From an uncultured Amphritea sp. (lineage in GTDB: Bacteria; Pseudomonadota; Gammaproteobacteria; Pseudomonadales; Balneatricaceae), in NCBI RefSeq assembly GCF_937127095.1, contig NZ_CAKZLP010000078.1:62001-126000 (forward strand): 64,000 bases of DNA. The letters run 5' to 3'. The translations under genes and the position numbers were made by a program. The notes beneath the pieces were generated by a model, which saw only the letters and a program-made list of their open reading frames with translations, did not search any database and had not been told where the DNA came from. Every line of letters begins with the position of its first letter. The stretch's first letter is position 1. Below, in pieces: positions 26,801-34,243 of the stretch.

Positions 26801-27236
26801 GTTTGAGCATCTCCCGTGCCCGCTGATAGCCCTCTTTCAGGAAGCTGTCCTTATGCTGCAGAATCTCCGGCGGCCAGCAGTCGTCTTCAAATACATCAGG
26901 ATCGGGCTCCAGTGATACATTGGCGTTGATCAGTGAGGTGCCGCCCAGGCCGCAGCCGACCACGACATTTTGTTGTTCATTGACATGGATATCAAACAGG
27001 CCGATGCGGGAGCCGATGTGACCCGCAGCGGTATGAAACTGGATATCTTTGAACACCTCATTGGCGGTGTCCGGAAACTCACCCACGAGAATCTCCCGGC
27101 CCCGTTCAAGTAAACACACACGTTTTCCGGCCCGGGCCATTCGTGAAGCTGCGATACCTCCACCATAACCGGAACCAATAACGACAACATCATAGTGGGG
27201 TTTGATTTCATCGAGCGGCAAGGCGATCGGTTTCAT
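23814..27236 (-). CDS. GMC oxidoreductase (cholesterol-oxidase-like) fused to alpha/beta hydrolase
   Basis: 1140 residues, about twice the size of a normal GMC oxidoreductase. The N-terminal part (1-560) has the FAD motif VVIGSGYGGGIAASRMARAG at 18-37, a C-x2-C-x2-C-x3-C ferredoxin-like segment at 199-209 (ACTNCGDCVSGC), and the GMC C-terminal signature VHPLGGCNMA with SDGSVIPTSLAVNP. A middle region (about 590-790) is lipocalin-like in feel but unrecognised. Residues about 815-1135 are an alpha/beta hydrolase with oxyanion-type HGLG. The nucleophile elbow reads VHCYGA, so Cys912 replaces Ser, and His1113 lies in GYGHID. No signal peptide. It may oxidise and cleave a lipid or sterol-like substrate (inference). 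AGGAG precedes the ATG. Confidence 0.85.
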   Translation of the reverse strand: MKPIALPLDEIKPHYDVVVIGSGYGGGIAASRMARAGKRVCLLERGREILVGEFPDTANEVFKDIQFHTAAGHIGSRIGLFDIHVNEQQNVVVGCGLGGTSLINANVSLEPDPDVFEDDCWPPEILQHKDSFLKEGYQRAREMLKPTRYPDDWPALAKLEAHKTSAAAMNQPFCRTPINVTFHDTDSGLNHVGVEQQACTNCGDCVSGCNYGAKNTTRMNYLPDAWNHGAEIFCQTDVRYLQKTNTGWLINYQEVEVGREKFDATTLFIRADIVVVCAGTLGSNEILLRSRDQGLAMSGQLGKGFSGNGDILGFGYNCDQTINGIGFGNLPPTDRQPVGPCITSVIRTDETDWHQRMIIEEGSLPGAIGNFLPTALAAAADLIGEDTDSGVLDTLQEKARITDSMFRGPYHGAINNTQTYLIMSHDKGDGQAELINDRLRIRWPDVGQQENFAAGNNNLLKATAALGGKYVANPLWTPLFKQSLVTVHPLGGCNMAANGSLGVVNHKGQLFNGTGTSVYEDLYVSDGSVIPTSLAVNPLLTISAISERCCALIAADRGWSIDYTLPSAPVNPHPSKKLGLSFTESMKGRFSRVAAAEETLTTYKNAAINGSATPMEFLLTIHSHDLETMLHSEDHAAQISGTVTCPALSDKPLSVSEGNFNLFEQMPSPPDTRHMIYSMQLTSETGELFYFKGYKLIKNDPNALHIWADTSTLYVSVYKGVDASGPLAGKGILHIMPADFAVQMTTMEVTNAENVEERLKAIARFGKFFAGILYENYGGIFYDSHCATPKTPRKKRELRAPIPEIHPFTTDDGVHLLLTRYQGGTKGPVMLVHGLGVASSIFSTDMIDTNLVEYLVAHNYDVWLIDCRVSILLPAARQRSNGDQVANYDYPAAVNTILSHTGAASLQAVVHCYGATTFFMSMLAGLQGVRSIVCSQIATNLVVPATTALKTGLHLPSFLDRLNVNHLTAEVPESGSVLTQLYDKALGLYAMAEAQGRCHSETCHRITFMYASLYKHSTLNELLHDNLDELFAEANIGAFEHLALMCRKGTLVDADGHDVYMPNLARLDLPILFISGAENECYLPMSTKLTYDILCQHYGTGQYSREVIPGYGHIDCIFGKDAVIDVYPQMLEHLEKTALQ

Positions 27237-27310
27237 GGCGAGCTCCTACGTGGCGGTTCTACACCCATTTGGTGCAGATAAGTGGATAGCTAATCCGGCT
27301 TTGATTGTTA

Positions 27311-28783
27311 TTATTTCAGGTTCAATTGGTACTCTTCAAAATCCCGTGCGGGCAGGTTGTTGCTATCACGTTCCCGTACACGCCAGGCGTTAACTTTTAA
27401 CATCACCTTGCCATTATCTGTCTGGCTGAAGCTGGCGGTCATAAAGTGTTCACGGGTACGTGATTTTGGATAGGCGGAAAACAGCCGTCCCTCTTTTGTG
27501 CTGACCGCGAATGACTGGTCATATTGCACCGGTTTAGCCTGCCAGCCGGGAACGCTGAACAGATTTGGGTCCGGGAACTTTTTCGGTTTGAAGCTGGGGG
27601 TTGCGGTGGCGATACCATTGAGGCCGGTAAGGTTGGATAACGGTGAGGCGATAACCTCAACCAGGCGACCGCCCTCAGGCCCGAGTTGTGCAATAGCGAT
27701 ACGGCCAAAATGCACGTCGCCACTGAGCAGCACAATATCGTGGCCACTCTCTCCCAGTGCTTCAACCAGTTGCTGATACTGGGTTTTAAAACTGAGCAGG
27801 TTTCGTTCGGTTTTATTCTCTTCAATAATCAGCGGCTGAGGGATGACCAAAACACCCGGGCAGGTGAGTGATCTGGCCCAGTCAGTCAGACGCTTAAAAT
27901 CAGCGGTCGGCAGGAAGGTGTCGTCTGTTCGATAGGAACGCAGATCCGCCAGACAGAAGGATAGCGCGTCACCAAGGTTAAAAAAGTCCAGTCGCGGGCT
28001 CTGCTGAACTCTTTGGACTCCATCAATGGCTGCTTTGGTCCAGGTCTCTCTTACGTTGTTGATTTTTAACGCCAGCAGAGTGGGGATCAGTGAATCGTGA
28101 AAGGGATAATCATTCCAGTATTCGTGGTCATCGGGCAGCATCCAGGTTGCCCCCCGGTTAAGAATGCTGCCCAGCGCCTGCCAGTGCAGCGCATAGTCAT
28201 CCGCCACTCGCTGGCGGATCTCGCTGGAAACAAACGAGAGTGAGTCAAAGCCGATATCCAGATAGACCTGATCGCCGGTAAGGAAGGTGATATCGGGTTT
28301 AACGCTGGCATCGCCACGGTCATAGAGTGCTTTGTACGATCCTGCCGCCTGGCCACCATCCCGGTGGTTATAGAAACAGCTGCCAAAGCCGACCGTAAAC
28401 GGCTTTTGCCCGGTGGTTGGTAATTGCGCGGGCAGGGTGTCGAACTGAGCCGTACGCAGCGTTTGCCAGGACTCTTCACGGATACCCACGATCGCTTCAA
28501 TACGTCTTGAAAAGCGCAGTTCATAGTGCTGGCCAGGCTGAAGGTCGGCAAAACTGGCGGTTATGTAAAAGCGTTTGCGAATATTGCTGAAGGGCCGGTT
28601 CCAGTCGGTTCTGATAATCTCATGGACGACCGTGTTGTCGGGCGATATCAGTTCGATTCTGGCGTGGTCCGGCATCTTCAGGGTAGAGAACAGCGTGCCA
28701 GCCCAGACTTTTACACTATGTTGGGTTGCTCGCAGAACCACCAAGGACCATTGGCCGGTACTGGTTACAATTTCATCGCTCAT
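27311..28783 (-). CDS. PhoD-like alkaline phosphatase/phosphodiesterase family protein
   Basis: 490 residues. The N-terminal beta domain (1-120) is followed by a PhoD-type metallophosphatase domain with the metal-binding motifs GSCFYNHRDGG, LTGDQVYLDIG (near 175), LPDDHEYWNDYP (near 225) and LSGDVHFGRIA (near 340). Unlike secreted PhoD it has no Tat or Sec signal peptide, so the protein is probably cytoplasmic. AAGGA lies upstream of ATG. It is first of the three-gene minus-strand cluster and divergent from the hydrogenase operon. The substrate is unknown; the oxidoreductase/hydrolase neighbour hints at a lipid or phosphodiester compound. Confidence 0.85.
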   Translation of the reverse strand: MSDEIVTSTGQWSLVVLRATQHSVKVWAGTLFSTLKMPDHARIELISPDNTVVHEIIRTDWNRPFSNIRKRFYITASFADLQPGQHYELRFSRRIEAIVGIREESWQTLRTAQFDTLPAQLPTTGQKPFTVGFGSCFYNHRDGGQAAGSYKALYDRGDASVKPDITFLTGDQVYLDIGFDSLSFVSSEIRQRVADDYALHWQALGSILNRGATWMLPDDHEYWNDYPFHDSLIPTLLALKINNVRETWTKAAIDGVQRVQQSPRLDFFNLGDALSFCLADLRSYRTDDTFLPTADFKRLTDWARSLTCPGVLVIPQPLIIEENKTERNLLSFKTQYQQLVEALGESGHDIVLLSGDVHFGRIAIAQLGPEGGRLVEVIASPLSNLTGLNGIATATPSFKPKKFPDPNLFSVPGWQAKPVQYDQSFAVSTKEGRLFSAYPKSRTREHFMTASFSQTDNGKVMLKVNAWRVRERDSNNLPARDFEEYQLNLK

Positions 28784-29100
28784 TTTGCGTATTCCTTGTT
28801 CCTCAGACCGGGGTGCAATCCGCTACCCCTTGAGCGCTCATCAATCAATGTAGGCAAGGACGTTGGTGTTAGCCAACAAAAACGCAGATAGTGTTATGAA
28901 GTAAATTCATACAAATGTTTTAATCTTTAGTTTTCTGCATGAAGTGGCGATTTATATCAACGTCAGCCGAAGAAATTACACGTAAAGTGGGTAACAAAGC
29001 AGCCTTCTTCCTCTATCAGCAACTACTATTAGATGATGCCGGGCGTCGGCTCAATACAACCCTTCAGCCCATTGCCGCAATGTCTCTAAGGATTGAAAAT
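28784..29100. other. Divergent upstream region of hoxF and the PhoD-like gene
   Basis: This 317-base gap contains a perfect palindrome TGAGCGCTCA (28831-28840) and a small GTTGG/CCAAC inverted repeat (28862-28877). I found no convincing sigma-54 -24/-12 element and no correctly spaced FNR site. An in-frame start for hoxF at 28939 falls in this region but was rejected. Confidence 0.45.
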
Positions 29101-30933
29101 ATGAATAATAAGATCCCGAAAATCATTCAGCGTTATCAGGCCGACCAAACCCGTCTGCTTGATATGCTTTGGGATTTGCATCACCTGTTCGGTTATATCC
29201 CCGATGATGCGCTATCGGAGTTGGCCAATGGGCTGAATATGTCGCTCAACGATGCGCGTGAAACCCGCTCTTTTTACCACTACTTTCATGACCGTCCCAG
29301 CGGTAAATATACCCTCTACCTGAGTGATACGGTTATCGCCAGAATGAATGGTTATCAAGCGGTTCAGGCGGCGCTGGAACGGGAAAGCGGTGCCCCAATC
29401 GGGGGAATGGATCCGACGGGCACTTTCGGTCTGTATTCAACCCCCTGTGTCGGGCTCAGTGATCAGGAGCCGGTGATGCTGGTTGATGAGGTCGTATTTA
29501 CCCGGCTGACGCCGGAAAAAGTATCCGACATTATCAGCCAGTTAAAGCAGGGTCGTTCTCCTGAAGAGATTGCTAATCCGAGCGGATTGCCAAAAGATGA
29601 TATCGCCTATGTTGATCAGCTGGTGGAGACCACCATTCATCAGGCCGGTCCGGTCTTTTTTCAGCAGCCTAATGATTTTCCTGAACTCCTGAATCACTGT
29701 TTGGACGTAGGGCCTGATGTTGTCATCGAGACGATTACCGCCGCTAAATTGAGGGGGCATGGCGGGGCCGGTTTTTCCACCGGGCTGAAATGGCGCTTAT
29801 GTCGCGAGGCGGCGGGGGCGGCTAAATATGTTATCTGTAATGCCGACGAAGGCGAACCCGGCACCTTTAAAGATCGCGCGTTGCTAACCCGCTCACCGCA
29901 AGCTGTGTTCATGGGGATGGTGCTGGCCGCCAGTGTGATCGGTGCCCGAGAAGGCATTATCTATCTGCGCCAGGAGTATATCTACCTCAAAGCCTTTCTG
30001 GAAAAACAGCTACAACTGTTCAGAGAACAGCAGTTGCTGGGCAATAGCATCCTAGGCCGCGCTGGTTTTAATTTTGATATCCGTATCCAGATGGGGGCCG
30101 GGGCCTACGTCTGCGGCGATGAATCAGCTCTGATCGAGTCCTGCGAGGGCAAGCGTGGCACACCCCGGGTGAAACCACCCTATCCGGTAGAACAGGGTTA
30201 TCTGGGTATGCCCACCTGCGTTAATAATGTCGAAACACTTGTTGCAGTAACCCGGGTACTGCAGGAGGGGGCCGACTGGTATCAGAGTCTGGGGGTGGAG
30301 AACTCCAGGGGTAGCCGTTTGATGAGTGTTTCGGGTGATTGTGATCGTCCTGGTATCTATGAGGTTGAGTGGGGAACCACGCTCAATCAGGTGCTTAGCT
30401 CAGTGGGCGCCATCGATCCATGGGCGGTGCAGATCAGCGGGCCCTCCGGCGAGTGTGTTGCGGTGGAAAAGAGCGGTGAGCGCTGTTTTGGTTACAGTGA
30501 TCTCGCGTGCAATGGTTCGCTGATGATCTTCAACCATTCACGGGATCTGCTCAGTATCGTGAAACACTTTATGCAGTTTTTTGTCGATGAATCCTGCGGT
30601 ATCTGCACTCCCTGTCGGGCAGGCAATGTCGATCTGCATAATAAAGTTGAACGCGTCATGGCGGGCAGAGCCTGTCAGCAGGATCTGGATGAGATGGTCA
30701 GCTGGGGCAGTTTGGTGCGCAGTACCAGCCGCTGCGGATTGGGGGGGACATCACCTAATCCTATTCTGACGACTTTGAAGCAGTTCCCCGAGATCTATCA
30801 GGCAAAATTGACAGAACAGCAGGGCGCTTTACTACCATCGTTTGACCTTCAGGCTGCATTGATGGATAACGAACAGGCACGGATAGAGCTGACTCAAAAA
30901 GAGCTCAATCATGCATCGGAGGCGATTAAATGA
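29101..30933 (+). CDS. hoxF: NAD-reducing hydrogenase diaphorase subunit HoxF
   Basis: It carries FMN, the NAD(H) site and an iron-sulfur cluster of the soluble, cytoplasmic bidirectional hydrogenase. 610 residues from the ATG at 29101, chosen for AAGGA upstream and because Ralstonia HoxF begins at the same point (IIQRYQADQTRLLDML). The N-terminal 150 residues are HoxE-like, but several cluster cysteines are absent, as in Ralstonia. The FMN/NAD-binding loop is GHGGAGFSTGLKWR, and the acidic NADH loop is CNADEGEPGTFKDR. The [4Fe-4S] ligands are in ESCGICTPCRAGN with a later Cys in SRCGLG. Its stop overlaps hoxU by 4 bases. Confidence 0.96.
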   Translation: MNNKIPKIIQRYQADQTRLLDMLWDLHHLFGYIPDDALSELANGLNMSLNDARETRSFYHYFHDRPSGKYTLYLSDTVIARMNGYQAVQAALERESGAPIGGMDPTGTFGLYSTPCVGLSDQEPVMLVDEVVFTRLTPEKVSDIISQLKQGRSPEEIANPSGLPKDDIAYVDQLVETTIHQAGPVFFQQPNDFPELLNHCLDVGPDVVIETITAAKLRGHGGAGFSTGLKWRLCREAAGAAKYVICNADEGEPGTFKDRALLTRSPQAVFMGMVLAASVIGAREGIIYLRQEYIYLKAFLEKQLQLFREQQLLGNSILGRAGFNFDIRIQMGAGAYVCGDESALIESCEGKRGTPRVKPPYPVEQGYLGMPTCVNNVETLVAVTRVLQEGADWYQSLGVENSRGSRLMSVSGDCDRPGIYEVEWGTTLNQVLSSVGAIDPWAVQISGPSGECVAVEKSGERCFGYSDLACNGSLMIFNHSRDLLSIVKHFMQFFVDESCGICTPCRAGNVDLHNKVERVMAGRACQQDLDEMVSWGSLVRSTSRCGLGGTSPNPILTTLKQFPEIYQAKLTEQQGALLPSFDLQAALMDNEQARIELTQKELNHASEAIK

Positions 30934-31655
30934 GTATTGAGATCATCATCGACGGTGAATCCGTTACCACTGAAGCCGGAACAAACCTGGTGGATGTTGC
31001 GGCGGAAAACGGTGTTTATATTCCGACACTCTGTTATCTGAAAGGCAAACCCTGCCTGGGAACCTGTCGCGTCTGTTCCGTGCGGGTGAATGGTCATATT
31101 ATTGCCGCCTGTACTCTGCCAGTGTCAGAGGGGATGAACGTGGAGGTTAACGCGCCGGATCTGCTGGATATGCGCAAGGCGCTCATTGAGATACTCTTTG
31201 TTGAGGGCAACCATAATTGCCCAAGCTGCGAAAAAAGTGGTCGCTGTGATCTGCAGGCCACCGGTTACGAGCTAGGTATGGTGGTTTCTCGTTTTCCTTA
31301 TCGTTTTCCGCTGCGCGAACGGGAGGTTGCCGCCAAGCATCTCTGGCTGGAACGTGACCGCTGCATCTTCTGCCAACGCTGCGTGGAATTTATCCGTGAT
31401 AAAGCTACAGACCAGAAGATCTTCAGTATCAGAGGGCGCGGTACCACAGCACAGATTGAGATTGATATCGCGCTGGCGGACAGAATGCCCCCTGAGCAGG
31501 TGCGCGAGGCTGCCGAGATCTGCCCGGTGGGCTGTATCATTGAAAAGGGTGTCGGTTTTAATGACCCGATCGGACAGCGCAAGTTTGAGATTCAATCGGT
31601 GCGTGAGCGGGCGTTAGACATAAAGGACAGTGCAGCGGAGAGCGGTCATGAGTAA
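30930..31655 (+). CDS. hoxU: NAD-reducing hydrogenase electron-transfer subunit HoxU
   Basis: 241 residues. It passes electrons between the hydrogenase and diaphorase modules, like the N-terminal part of NuoG. The N-terminal [2Fe-2S] domain has CYLKGKPCLGTCRVCSV and a later Cys in AACTLP. The next cluster ligands are in HNCPSCEKSGRCDLQ. Two [4Fe-4S]-type motifs follow: CIFCQRCVEF and EICPVGCI. The ATG overlaps the hoxF stop (ATGA) and the end overlaps hoxY by 8 bases, so the operon is translationally coupled. Confidence 0.96.
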   Translation: MSIEIIIDGESVTTEAGTNLVDVAAENGVYIPTLCYLKGKPCLGTCRVCSVRVNGHIIAACTLPVSEGMNVEVNAPDLLDMRKALIEILFVEGNHNCPSCEKSGRCDLQATGYELGMVVSRFPYRFPLREREVAAKHLWLERDRCIFCQRCVEFIRDKATDQKIFSIRGRGTTAQIEIDIALADRMPPEQVREAAEICPVGCIIEKGVGFNDPIGQRKFEIQSVRERALDIKDSAAESGHE

Positions 31656-32277
31656 ATCAAACAAAAACCAGACCTATTCCCATGATCTGCCGGCCACTCC
31701 AATGGATCCGGACCTGCAGGCTGCGCGAGATGAAAAAATTAAAGTGGCGATGATCGGCCTGTGCGGCTGCTGGGGCTGTACTCTGTCATTGCTGGATATG
31801 GATGAAGCGCTGCTGGGGCTGCTGGATAAAGTCACTATTCTGCGTTCATCATTCACCGATATTAAGCGGATTCCTGAGCGCTGTGCGATTGGTTTTATCG
31901 AAGGGGGGGTTGCCAATGAAGAGAATGTCGAAACCCTGATCGAGTTTCGTGAGAACTGCGATATTCTCATTTCGGTGGGCGCCTGTGCGGTTTGGGGGGG
32001 AGTTCCAGCGATGCGTAATGAGGTGCAACTGAGTGATTGCCTGAACGAGGCCTATGTGGATTCAGTGACCGCAGTGTCTGATGCGATCCCCACCATCCCT
32101 TATCATGAAGATATCCCGCGAATCACCGGCAAGGTTTTCCCCTGTCATGAGGTGGTGAAGATGGATTACTTTATTCCTGGCTGCCCGCCAGAGGGTGCAA
32201 CCATACTTAAAGTGCTGGATGATCTGATTAATGGGCGGCCGTTTGATCTGCCTGCGTCGATCAACCGTTACGATTAA
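31648..32277 (+). CDS. hoxY: NAD-reducing hydrogenase small subunit HoxY
   Basis: The small subunit of the [NiFe] module, with one [4Fe-4S] cluster proximal to the active site. 209 residues from the ATG at 31648, the same length as Ralstonia HoxY as I recall it; a GTG at 31630 in frame was rejected because GGAG is placed for 31648. Cluster ligands are visible in GLCGCWGCTLS, the Cys of SVGACAVWGG and PGCPPEG. There is no twin-arginine signal, consistent with a cytoplasmic soluble hydrogenase. The sequence ends DLPASINRYD, as in group 3d enzymes. Confidence 0.96.
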   Translation: MSKSNKNQTYSHDLPATPMDPDLQAARDEKIKVAMIGLCGCWGCTLSLLDMDEALLGLLDKVTILRSSFTDIKRIPERCAIGFIEGGVANEENVETLIEFRENCDILISVGACAVWGGVPAMRNEVQLSDCLNEAYVDSVTAVSDAIPTIPYHEDIPRITGKVFPCHEVVKMDYFIPGCPPEGATILKVLDDLINGRPFDLPASINRYD

Positions 32278-32308
32278 CTGATACGTATAACCGAAGGGAA
32301 AAAATAAG

Positions 32309-33775
32309 ATGAGTCGAAAACTGGTTATTGATCCTGTTACACGTATCGAAGGGCATGGCAAGGTCACCATTCAGCTGGATGATGATAATAACGTCACCGA
32401 TGCCAAACTGCATGTAGTGGAGTTTCGTGGTTTTGAAAAACTGATTCAGGGACACCCTTATTGGGAAGCGCCGATGTTGCTGCAACGGATCTGCGGTATC
32501 TGTTTTGTCAGTCACCACCTGTGTGGTGCTAAAGCGCTGGATGATATGGTCGGTGTTGGGCTGGGCAAAGGGATTCAAATGTTACCCACCCCGGAAAAAG
32601 TCCGTCGTCTGGGGCATTATGCGCAGCAGTTGCAATCCCATGTGACGGCGTATTTTTATCTCATCGTTCCGGAGATGTTATTTGGTATGGACGCTCCACC
32701 AGAGCAGCGTAATGTGCTCGGGCTGGTGGAGCAGGATCCGGCGCTGGTAAAACGGGTGGTGGCTCTGCGTAAATGGGGACAGGAGCTGATTAAAACGGTG
32801 TTGGGTAAGCGGATGCACGGCATCAGCTCGATTCCGGGTGGGGTGAGTAAAAATATCACTGTCGAAGAGCGGGATCGCTTTCTCAACGGGGAAGCGGGGC
32901 TGCTCTCTATCGATGAGGTGATCGAGTACGCTCAGGAAGGGCTGAATCTGTTTTATCATTTCCATGAGACGCATCGTCAGCAGGTCGATAGTTTCGCGGT
33001 GGTTCCGGCACTGGATATGTGTCTGGTGAACGACGAGGGCAATGTTGATTACTATCACGGCCGGATTCGGGTTATCGACGAAAACAAGACTATCGTGCGC
33101 GAGTTTGATTATCACGATTACCTTGATCACTTCTCCGAAGCGACGGAGGAGTGGAGCTATATGAAGTTTCCCTTCCTTAAAGAGCTGGGGCGGGAAAAAG
33201 GCTCTGTCAGGGTGGGGCCGCTGGCACGGATGAATATCACTCAATCCCTGTCTACACCGCTGGCACAGGCGGCACTGGAAAAATTCCACGCTTATACCAA
33301 TGGTAAGTCGAACAACATGACGCTGCACACCAACTGGGCTCGTGCGATTGAGATTATCCACTCGGCCGAGCTGATCAAAGCGCTGTTGAATGACCCGGAC
33401 CTGCAACAGGATCAGTTGTTGATGACACCCGGGGATAACGACTGGACCGGTGAGGGCGTTGGCGTTGTCGAAGCGCCCCGCGGGACCCTGTTGCACCACT
33501 ACCGGGCTAACAAAGAGGGTGAGATTACTTTTGCTAACCTGATTGTGTCGACTACCCAGAACAACACGGTGATCAATCGTACCGTTCGCTCGGTAGCGCA
33601 GGATTATATCAGCGGTAATGCGGAGATTACCGAAGGGATGATGAATGCGATCGAGGTGGGAATACGTGCTTACGACCCCTGTCTGAGTTGCGCCACCCAT
33701 GCACTGGGGCAGATGCCTCTGGAAGTCTCGCTATATGATGTAGGGGGCAAGGTTGTTGATAAACAGCGACGTTAA
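32309..33775 (+). CDS. hoxH: NAD-reducing hydrogenase large subunit HoxH
   Basis: The catalytic [NiFe] subunit, 488 residues. The N-terminal nickel ligands Cys62 and Cys65 are in RICGICFVSHH. The C-terminal ligands Cys458 and Cys461 are in DPCLSCATH, with His464 as the last residue before the 24-residue tail that HoxW removes after nickel insertion. Length and ligand numbering agree with Ralstonia HoxH. An AGGG-type ribosome site precedes the ATG 31 bases after hoxY. The enzyme would couple H2 oxidation to NAD+ reduction, or the reverse. All catalytic motifs are intact. Confidence 0.97.
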   Translation: MSRKLVIDPVTRIEGHGKVTIQLDDDNNVTDAKLHVVEFRGFEKLIQGHPYWEAPMLLQRICGICFVSHHLCGAKALDDMVGVGLGKGIQMLPTPEKVRRLGHYAQQLQSHVTAYFYLIVPEMLFGMDAPPEQRNVLGLVEQDPALVKRVVALRKWGQELIKTVLGKRMHGISSIPGGVSKNITVEERDRFLNGEAGLLSIDEVIEYAQEGLNLFYHFHETHRQQVDSFAVVPALDMCLVNDEGNVDYYHGRIRVIDENKTIVREFDYHDYLDHFSEATEEWSYMKFPFLKELGREKGSVRVGPLARMNITQSLSTPLAQAALEKFHAYTNGKSNNMTLHTNWARAIEIIHSAELIKALLNDPDLQQDQLLMTPGDNDWTGEGVGVVEAPRGTLLHHYRANKEGEITFANLIVSTTQNNTVINRTVRSVAQDYISGNAEITEGMMNAIEVGIRAYDPCLSCATHALGQMPLEVSLYDVGGKVVDKQRR

Positions 33776-34241
33776 GCTGAACGGTCTGTCACTGGCGGAC
33801 TTTAACCGTGCCGACTGCCTCATCTATGGTATCGGTAATGTGGGCCGTCAGGATGATGGACTGGGATGGGCGTTTATCGATTGGCTTGAGGCAGAAGAGG
33901 TTTGTCCTGAAGCTGAGACAGTGCGCAACTACCAGTTGTTTCTTGAAGATGCCGATCTGATCAGCAATAAGACCCGGGTGCTGTTTATCGATGCGACTAA
34001 AGATCCGTCGGTTGAGTTATTTTTGTTGCAACCGGTCAGCGCCCGGCTGGATTTCAGTTTCACCTCCCATGCGATCTCTATTCCGTCGATTATGGCCACC
34101 TGCCAGCTCTGTTTTGAGGTGCAGCCGGAGGTGTATGTGCTGGCAATCAGAGGCTATGAATGGGCGTTGCAGGAGGGACTGACAGACAGCGCGAGGTCTA
34201 ATTTAGATCAGGCTATCGCTCACTTCAGTCGCCAGGGGTAG
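33753..34241 (+). CDS. hoxW: HoxH C-terminal maturation endopeptidase HoxW
   Basis: 162 residues, hydrogenase maturation protease (HybD/HoxM/HoxW family). The nickel-sensing motif is in GIGNVGRQDDGLGWAFIDWL (near residue 27; conserved Asp in QDDG), with a second conserved acidic residue in VLFIDATKD. The reading frame starts with TTG at 33753 inside the hoxH 3' end, preceded by a strong AGGGGG; no ATG fits before the conserved motif. Overlap with hoxH is 23 bases. It ends only 2 bases from the convergent stop of the cyclic-di-GMP gene. Confidence 0.9.
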   Translation: MLINSDVKLNGLSLADFNRADCLIYGIGNVGRQDDGLGWAFIDWLEAEEVCPEAETVRNYQLFLEDADLISNKTRVLFIDATKDPSVELFLLQPVSARLDFSFTSHAISIPSIMATCQLCFEVQPEVYVLAIRGYEWALQEGLTDSARSNLDQAIAHFSRQG

Positions 34242-34243
34242 CG

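Noticed and set aside
28829..28845. FNR-type site (TTGA...ATCAA) before hoxF
   Set aside because: The half-sites are one base too far apart for the TTGAT-N4-ATCAA consensus and the first half is imperfect.
28939..29100. Longer hoxF start adding 54 residues
   Set aside because: No ribosome site, no similarity to known HoxF N-termini, and the ATG at 29101 has AAGGA and aligns with the family start.
28784..29100. Sigma-54 promoter for the hox operon, as in Ralstonia
   Set aside because: No GG-N10-GC element with a correct -24/-12 form could be found in the upstream region.
32678..33700. Long open frame (340 codons) on the minus strand over hoxH
   Set aside because: It lies wholly opposite a highly conserved gene, has no family features and is best explained by codon bias in hoxH.
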